A stretch of DNA of 64,000 nt, taken from positions 1,302,001 through 1,366,000 of the forward strand of contig NZ_CP110680.1 in assembly GCF_028583725.1 (NCBI RefSeq). The letters are read 5' to 3'. Position 1 is the stretch's first letter. Each line of letters begins with the position of its first letter. The DNA comes from Cellulomonas fimi. GTDB taxonomy: Bacteria > Actinomycetota > Actinomycetes > Actinomycetales > Cellulomonadaceae. The position numbers and the translations under genes were made by a program. Below, piece after piece: positions 59,069 through 64,000 of this stretch. The notes below the pieces were generated by a model that saw only the letters and a program-made list of their open reading frames with translations, did no database searches and had not been told where the DNA came from.

Positions 59069-60457
59069 ATGACGAACCGCCCCCGCAAGCAGATCCACCT
59101 CGGCGCGCACTTCCCGGGTGTCAACAGCACCACGGTGTGGACCGAGCCCGACTCCGGCAGCCAGATCGACTTCGCGTCGTTCGAGCACCTCGCCCGCAAG
59201 GCCGAGGACGCCCGTCTCGACTTCTTCTTCCTCGCCGAGGGCCTGCGCCTGCGCGAGCACAAGGGGGAGATCTTCGACCTCGACGTCGTCGGGCGCCCCG
59301 ACACGCTGCCGGTGCTCGCCGCGCTGGCCGCGGTCACCGACCGGCTCGGGCTGGTCGGCACGATCAACACGACGTTCAACGAGCCGTGGGAGATCGCGCG
59401 GCAGTTCGCGACGCTCGACGTGCTGTCGGGCGGCCGTGCCGCGTGGAACCTCGTGACGTCGTCGGACGCGTTCACCGGCGCGAACTTCCGCCGCGGCGGG
59501 TTCCTCCCGTACGCCGAGCGGTACGAGCGGGCCGCCGAGCTCGTCGCGGTCGCCCGCGCGCTGTGGGACTCGTGGGACGACGACGCCGTGCTCGGCGACC
59601 GGGCGGCCGGGGCGTTCCTGCGCGAGGGAGCCGTGCGCGAGGTCGAGCACGTCGGCACGCACTTCCAGGTGCGCGGCACGTTCCCGACGCCGCGCGGGCC
59701 GCAGGGGCACCCGGTCCTGTTCCAGGCGGGCGACTCGGCCGACGGGCGCGACTTCGCGGCGGCCACCGCCGACGTCGTGTTCTCGATGCACTCGACGTTC
59801 GAGGACGGCCAGGCGTTCTACCGCGACGTCAAGGGCCGGCTGGCCGCGCTCGGTCGCACCGAGGAGTCGCTCAAGATCCTGCCCGCGACGACCGTCGTCC
59901 TCGGCGACACGCTCGCGGACGCGCAGGAGCGGGCCCGCGTCATCCGGCGCCAGCAGGTCTCCGGACCGGGTGCGATCGCGTTCCTCGAGCAGGTGTGGGG
60001 TGTCGACCTCACGTCCTACGACCCCGAGGGTCCGCTGCCGGACGTCGAGCCCGACGTCGACAACGCCGACATCACGCGCGGCCGGGTCCGGCACGTCAAG
60101 GACCCGCGTCCCGTCGTCGCGCAGTGGCGTGCCCGGGCCGAGGCCGAGGGGCTGTCGATCCGGGACCTCGTCATCGCCGTCACCTCGCGCGGCGGCTTCG
60201 TCGGGACGCCCACGCAGGTCGCCGACGACATCGACCGGGCCGTCCAGGAGGACGCGAGCGACGGCTTCATCCTCGTCCCGCACCTGACGCCGCACGGCCT
60301 CGACGACGTGCTCGACCGCGTCGTCCCGCTGCTGCAGGAGCGCGGCTCGTTCCGCACCGAGTACAGCGGCCCGACGCTGCGCGACCACCTCGGACTCGAC
60401 CGGCCCGTCGCCGGCCGCACCCGCACCGCCCGCCTCGACCAGCAGCCCGTCGGCTGA
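59069..60457 (+). CDS. NtaA/SnaA/DszA-family flavin monooxygenase (YtnJ-like)
   Basis: A 462-residue LLM enzyme of the NtaA/DszA group, larger than SsuD types. Motifs: IHLGAHFPGVNSTTVWTEPDSGSQIDFASFEHLARKAEDARLDFFFLAEGL, AVTDRLGLVGTINTTFNEPWEIARQFATLDVLSGGRAAWNLVTSSD (the conserved NxVTS of the group), YERAAELVAVARALWDSWDDDAVLGD and GFILVPHLTPHGLDDVLDRVVPLLQERG. It oxidises amines or thioethers with FMNH2 and oxygen; in the Bacillus ytm operon such enzymes act on S-modified cysteine. It follows the first LLM gene and precedes DUF1684. Confidence 0.9.
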   Translation: MTNRPRKQIHLGAHFPGVNSTTVWTEPDSGSQIDFASFEHLARKAEDARLDFFFLAEGLRLREHKGEIFDLDVVGRPDTLPVLAALAAVTDRLGLVGTINTTFNEPWEIARQFATLDVLSGGRAAWNLVTSSDAFTGANFRRGGFLPYAERYERAAELVAVARALWDSWDDDAVLGDRAAGAFLREGAVREVEHVGTHFQVRGTFPTPRGPQGHPVLFQAGDSADGRDFAAATADVVFSMHSTFEDGQAFYRDVKGRLAALGRTEESLKILPATTVVLGDTLADAQERARVIRRQQVSGPGAIAFLEQVWGVDLTSYDPEGPLPDVEPDVDNADITRGRVRHVKDPRPVVAQWRARAEAEGLSIRDLVIAVTSRGGFVGTPTQVADDIDRAVQEDASDGFILVPHLTPHGLDDVLDRVVPLLQERGSFRTEYSGPTLRDHLGLDRPVAGRTRTARLDQQPVG

Positions 60458-60468
60458 AGGAGCCCGCC

Positions 60469-61347
60469 ATGACCGACACCGCGATCCGCCCGGCCGCCGC
60501 CGGGGCGGACACCGACACCGCTGCGCGCGAGGCGTGGGCCGCCTGGCACGCCGAGCGGGAGCGCGCGCTGACCGCGCCGCACGGCTGGCTCACGCCCGTC
60601 GCGCTGCTCTGGCTGCGCGCGCAGCGCCGCACCCTGCCCGGCGTGCCCGGGCTGTGGTGGGCCGACGACCGCGGCGCGCACGTCCTCGCGGTCGACGACG
60701 ACGGTCTCGTCGACGCGGCCGACACGACCGCGACGCTGCGCGGCGAACGCTCCTGGGAGGTCGTCGAGGACGGCTCGACGGTCGTCGCGCGCTTCCTTCC
60801 CCCCGGCCGCGACCCGCTCGCCGCGCCCGACGACGTCGAGGTCGTGGTCGAGCTGGTCCGGCGGACCGGGCGCTACGCGCTGCGGCTGCGCGACCCGCAG
60901 GCGGCGACGCGGGCCCGGTTCACGGGCGTCCCGACGTATCCCTACGACGAGTCCTGGGTGCGCGACGCGCCCGTGCGCTGGTACGACGCGCCGCAGCGGG
61001 TCGTCGTCGGCGCCGCGCAGCCCGGGCTCGTGCACGACGCGACGCTCGTCGGCGAGGTCGACGTGGCGCGCGGCGGCGTGACCCGGACGCTGCGGCTCGT
61101 GGGTACGCCCGGCAAGGACGGCGTCGCGCTGATCTTCTCGGACGAGGCCGACGACGTCGCGGCCTGGCGCGTGCTGCACACCGCCCGCCCGGCACACGGG
61201 TCCCCGACGATCCGCCTCGACCTCAACCGCACGCTCAACCTGCCGTACGCGTTCACGGACTTCGGCACGTGCCCCTCGCCCGTGCTGGGCAACCACCTGC
61301 CGTTCGCGGTCGAGGCGGGGGAGCGGGCACCGAGGAGGGCGTCGTGA
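60469..61347 (+). CDS. DUF1684 family protein
   Basis: A 292-residue protein. Visible: WAAWHAERERALTAPHGWLTPVALLWLRAQRR near the start, FTGVPTYPYDESWVRDAPVRWYDAP in the middle and the DUF1684 end RLDLNRTLNLPYAFTDFGTCPSPVLGNHLPF, in which the Asn-Arg-Thr-Asn pattern and Cys are conserved in the family. It has no signal peptide. Its role is unknown; its position among flavin monooxygenases and an amino-acid transporter suggests a part in sulfur-compound breakdown. A GAAGGAG site precedes the ATG, and its stop overlaps the permease start (GTGA). Confidence 0.9.
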   Translation: MTDTAIRPAAAGADTDTAAREAWAAWHAERERALTAPHGWLTPVALLWLRAQRRTLPGVPGLWWADDRGAHVLAVDDDGLVDAADTTATLRGERSWEVVEDGSTVVARFLPPGRDPLAAPDDVEVVVELVRRTGRYALRLRDPQAATRARFTGVPTYPYDESWVRDAPVRWYDAPQRVVVGAAQPGLVHDATLVGEVDVARGGVTRTLRLVGTPGKDGVALIFSDEADDVAAWRVLHTARPAHGSPTIRLDLNRTLNLPYAFTDFGTCPSPVLGNHLPFAVEAGERAPRRAS

Positions 61348-62375
61348 GCACCCTCGACCTGCGTCACGACGACGTGCAGCGACGCGTCGCGGACGTCGTC
61401 CCCGTCCCCGTCGCCGTGCCCGACGGTGCGCGCGTGCCCGCCGGGACGAGCGCGCGTGACGAGCTCGAACGCCTGCGCGTCCGGCCCGCTCGGCACCCCG
61501 GCCGGTGGGTCGCGACGGCCGCCGTCGCCGTCCTGCTCGCCATGGTCGTCAGCTCGCTGCTGTCGAACGACAAGTGGGCCTGGGACGTCGTCGGGCAGTA
61601 CCTCACCTGGCCGTCCGTGCTCGAAGGGCTGTGGGGGACGGTCCGGCTGACCGCCGTCGCGGCCGTCGTCGGGTTCGGCCTCGGGACCGTGCTCGCACTC
61701 ATGCGGCTGTCGCGCTCGCCGCTGCTGCAGTCCGTGGCCTGGGCCTACGTGTGGGTGTTCCGGTCCGTGCCGCTGATCCTGCAGCTGCTGCTCTGGTACA
61801 ACCTCGCGTACCTCTACCCGACGCTGTCGCTCGGCCTCCCGTTCGGGCCCTCGTTCACCGAGTTCGGCACGCTCGACGTCGTCGACAAGTTCGGCGCCGC
61901 GATCCTCGGCCTCGGACTGTCGCAGGCCGCGTACTCCTCGGAGATCGTGCGCGCCGGCATCCTCGGCGTCGACCAGGGTCAGCACGAGGCCGCGGCCGCG
62001 CTCGGCATCCCGCGCGCCCGGCAGCAGTGGCGGATCGTCCTGCCCCAGGCCATGCGCACGATCGTGCCGACGTCGGTCAACGAGATCATCGGACTGGTCA
62101 AGGGCACGTCCGTCGTCTACGTCCTCGCGTACGGCGAGCTGTTCTACACGGTCGGCGTCATCTACGGGCGCAACCTCCAGGTCGTCCCGCTGCTGCTCGT
62201 CGCGGGCATCTGGTACCTCGTCCTCACGACGGCCCTCACGATCGCCCAGTTCTACCTGGAGCGGTACTACGCCCGGGGGGCGCTGCGGACCCTGCCGCCC
62301 ACACCCCTGCAGAAGGCGCGGCGTGCCGTGCGGACGTCATGGACCCGGATCGCCACCCGGGGAGGTGCGGCATGA
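61344..62375 (+). CDS. Polar amino-acid ABC transporter permease (TcyB-like)
   Basis: A 343-residue permease with a long 80-residue N-terminal extension before the first helix (WVATAAVAVLLAMVVSSLL). The His/Glu/Gln-type permease core has LEGLWGTVRLTAVAAVVGFGLGTVLALMRLS, AWAYVWVFRSVPLILQLLLWYNLAYLYP, the EAA loop AAALGIPRARQQWRIVLPQAMRTIVPTSVNEIIGLVKGTS and the final helix VVPLLLVAGIWYLVLTTALTIAQF. Its GTG overlaps the DUF1684 stop, and its stop overlaps the ATPase start. With its ATPase and binding protein it should import a sulfur amino acid or a derivative. Confidence 0.92.
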   Translation: MSTLDLRHDDVQRRVADVVPVPVAVPDGARVPAGTSARDELERLRVRPARHPGRWVATAAVAVLLAMVVSSLLSNDKWAWDVVGQYLTWPSVLEGLWGTVRLTAVAAVVGFGLGTVLALMRLSRSPLLQSVAWAYVWVFRSVPLILQLLLWYNLAYLYPTLSLGLPFGPSFTEFGTLDVVDKFGAAILGLGLSQAAYSSEIVRAGILGVDQGQHEAAAALGIPRARQQWRIVLPQAMRTIVPTSVNEIIGLVKGTSVVYVLAYGELFYTVGVIYGRNLQVVPLLLVAGIWYLVLTTALTIAQFYLERYYARGALRTLPPTPLQKARRAVRTSWTRIATRGGAA

Positions 62376-63178
62376 CCGCCACGACCGTGACCGCACGGAC
62401 CGGCACGACGCAGCCGACCGGTGGGCTGCTCGAGGTGCACGGCGTGCACAAGTCCTACGGAACGCTCGAGGTGCTCCAGGGCGTCGACCTCGTGGTCCGG
62501 CCCGGCGAGGTGACCGTCGTCATCGGCCCGTCGGGCTCCGGGAAGTCGACGCTGCTGCGGGTGATCAACCACCTGGAGAAGGTGGACCGCGGGTTCGTCG
62601 CGCTCGACGGCGACCTCATCGGGTACGCCCGCCGTGGTGACTCGCTGCGCGAGCTCAAGGAGAAGGACATCCTGCGGCAGCGCACCCAGATCGGGTTCGT
62701 CTTCCAGTCCTTCAACCTGTTCCCGCACCTCACGGCGCTCGAGAATGTCACCGAGGCGCCGATCTCCGCCCAGGGCCGGCCGCGCGCCGAGGTCGAGGCG
62801 GAGGCGCTCGCCCTGCTGGAGCGCGTCGGCCTCGCCGACAAGGCCCACGCCCGCCCGCGCCAGCTCTCCGGAGGCCAGCAGCAGCGGGTCGCGATCGCGC
62901 GCGCCCTCGCGACCCGGCCCAAGGTGCTGCTGTTCGACGAGCCGACCTCCGCGCTCGACCCCGAGCTCGTCGGTGAGGTCCTCGACGTCATCCAGGACCT
63001 CGCGCACGGCGGCACGACCATCGTGCTCGTCACGCACGAGATCGCGTTCGCCCGGCAGATCGCGGACACCGTCGTCTTCATGGACGGCGGCCGGATCGTC
63101 GAGCAGGGCCCGCCCGCCCAGGTGCTCGACCACCCCGCCCACGCCCGGACCCGGGCGTTCCTCGACAAGGTCCTGTGA
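62372..63178 (+). CDS. Amino-acid ABC transporter ATP-binding protein (TcyC/GlnQ-like)
   Basis: A 268-residue ATPase: LLEVHGVHKSYGTLEVLQGVDL, Walker A IGPSGSGKSTLLRVINHLEKVDRG, Q-loop GFVFQSFNLFPHLTALENV, signature LSGGQQQRVAIARALA, Walker B VLLFDEPTSALDPELVGEV and switch histidine VLVTHEIAFARQIAD. These are the full set of the polar amino-acid uptake family. The ATG at 62372 overlaps the permease stop (ATGA). An 18-residue Thr-rich start precedes the domain. It energises uptake together with the permease and the binding protein. Confidence 0.95.
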   Translation: MTATTVTARTGTTQPTGGLLEVHGVHKSYGTLEVLQGVDLVVRPGEVTVVIGPSGSGKSTLLRVINHLEKVDRGFVALDGDLIGYARRGDSLRELKEKDILRQRTQIGFVFQSFNLFPHLTALENVTEAPISAQGRPRAEVEAEALALLERVGLADKAHARPRQLSGGQQQRVAIARALATRPKVLLFDEPTSALDPELVGEVLDVIQDLAHGGTTIVLVTHEIAFARQIADTVVFMDGGRIVEQGPPAQVLDHPAHARTRAFLDKVL

Positions 63179-63257
63179 CCCCGTCGACCCCCGCACCACC
63201 CCGCACGACCCGACCCCACCGTCCCCGCCCCGAGGGACCACACGAGAGGCACCACCC

Positions 63258-64000
63258 ATGACCCGCACGATCGGCGCACGCCGAGCCCCCGGACGCACGC
63301 GGCTCCTCGCCGCGGCCGTCGCCCTCCCGCTGCTCGTCACGCTCGCCGCCTGCTCGTCGAGCGCGGACGCGGAGGAGCCGGCCGGTGGCAGCGACCTCGC
63401 CGAGGCCGCGGAGAAGGCCGGCCTCGAGGTCAACACGACCGCCGACCAGGACCGCATCCACACGACCGAGTCGGCGGAGGCGATCGCGCTCCTGCCCGAC
63501 GCCTACCAGGACGTCGACACGCTCACGGTGTCGGTGTCGGCGTACGTCGCGCCGCTCGCGTTCCTAGCGGACGACGAGAAGACGCCCATCGGCAACGAGA
63601 CCGACATCGCGCAGCTCATCGGCGACGCGCTCGGCAAGAAGATCGAGTGGGAGGTCAAGGCGTGGGCCGACTGGCCGCTCGCGCTGCAGTCCGGCGACGT
63701 CGACGCGTCGATCTCCAACATCACCGTGACCGAGGAGCGCAAGGAGCTCTACGACTTCGCGTCGTACCGCGTCGACCAGCTCGGCTGGCTGACCCGCGCG
63801 GACTCCGACCTCGAGTCGATCACCGAGCCCGCCGACATCGCGGGCCTCACGGTCGCCGTCGGCTCCGGCACCAACCAGGAGAAGATCCTGCTGGCGTGGG
63901 ACGAGCAGAACAAGGCCGCGGGCCTCGAGCCGGTCACGGTCGAGTACTTCGAGAACGACGGCGACACGATCCTCGCGCTGCAGTCCGGCCGCATCGACGT
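63258..64000 (+). CDS. Extracellular solute-binding lipoprotein of amino-acid ABC transporter (3' cut by window)
   Basis: 247 codons are visible and the frame is open at the window end. A lipoprotein signal (RLLAAAVALPLLVTLAAC, lipobox LAAC) precedes a family 3 solute-binding domain: PLAFLADDEKTPIGNETDIAQLIGDALGKKIEWEVKAWADWPLALQSGDVDASISNITVTEERKELYDFASYRV, the typical periplasmic-binding pattern in which G/D and R residues bind the amino-acid main chain. It follows the ATPase after 79 bases. With the flavin enzymes and the SAM-IV leader it should bind a sulfur-containing amino acid or its derivative; the ligand is not determined. Confidence 0.9.
   Translation, partial: MTRTIGARRAPGRTRLLAAAVALPLLVTLAACSSSADAEEPAGGSDLAEAAEKAGLEVNTTADQDRIHTTESAEAIALLPDAYQDVDTLTVSVSAYVAPLAFLADDEKTPIGNETDIAQLIGDALGKKIEWEVKAWADWPLALQSGDVDASISNITVTEERKELYDFASYRVDQLGWLTRADSDLESITEPADIAGLTVAVGSGTNQEKILLAWDEQNKAAGLEPVTVEYFENDGDTILALQSGRID

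Overview
The window is about 64 kb of very GC-rich DNA with almost exclusive G/C third positions, many GTG starts and short ATGA/GTGA gene overlaps. Its gene content (WhiB7, AdnAB, mycoredoxin, DUF3107, DUF3152, PPA1309 family, UPF0182, SAM-IV riboswitch) is actinobacterial. A secreted GH10 xylanase with a Pro-Thr linker and a family 2 cellulose-binding module points to a Cellulomonas-like member of the Micrococcales. It looks chromosomal: I see no integrase, transposase, phage gene, plasmid replication gene or CRISPR array.

Layout. 1-2338: 3' part of folD, a VOC protein and exonuclease III. 2388-7474: an MFS exporter divergent from an ArsR-like regulator, then a MacAB-like adaptor/ATPase/permease operon. 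7641-10869: a coupled deoR-galT-galK operon. 10975-14843: Mrp ATPase, DUF1003 and an MgtE-N/CBS protein, divergent from a general-stress membrane protein. 14847-22873: aminopeptidase P, PHP phosphoesterase, MarC, DEAD-box helicase, a ferritin-like protein, DUF3107, TetR and a DUF3152 protease. 22947-45390: a block matching, as far as I recall, the adnAB-nudC-mycoredoxin-uvrD2-whiB7-DUF2342-PDZ/Lon-UPF0182 order of mycobacteria; it combines DNA break repair with the WhiB7 antibiotic-stress regulator. 45519-45592: initiator tRNA-Met.

45634-64000 is accessory. First comes a Crp/Fnr regulator next to a small HCD-motif, His-tailed protein that is translationally coupled to an S26 peptidase, with an FNR-type box between them. 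Then follow the xylanase, a radical SAM/SPASM enzyme, a peptidoglycan-binding lipoprotein, a quinone-reductase-like dehydrogenase, a molybdopterin oxidoreductase lacking the usual Fe-S cysteines, and small stress proteins (CsbD, a two-helix membrane peptide). The window ends in a sulfur-assimilation operon (two flavin monooxygenases, DUF1684, and a polar amino-acid ABC importer cut by the window edge). Its leader carries a sigma70-like promoter, a SAM-IV riboswitch and a 25-residue cysteine-containing leader peptide.

Regulation visible in the sequence: at least twelve genes have a TANNNT or GANNNT hexamer exactly six bases before the start codon, the signature of leaderless transcripts. The whiB7 leader has a WhiB7-type promoter, an upstream ORF and an attenuator hairpin. 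Several perfect hairpins lie between convergent genes. The most promising unusual system is the HCD-protein/S26-peptidase/Crp module at 45634-47421, which resembles the nickel superoxide dismutase maturation arrangement but lacks the second hook cysteine.
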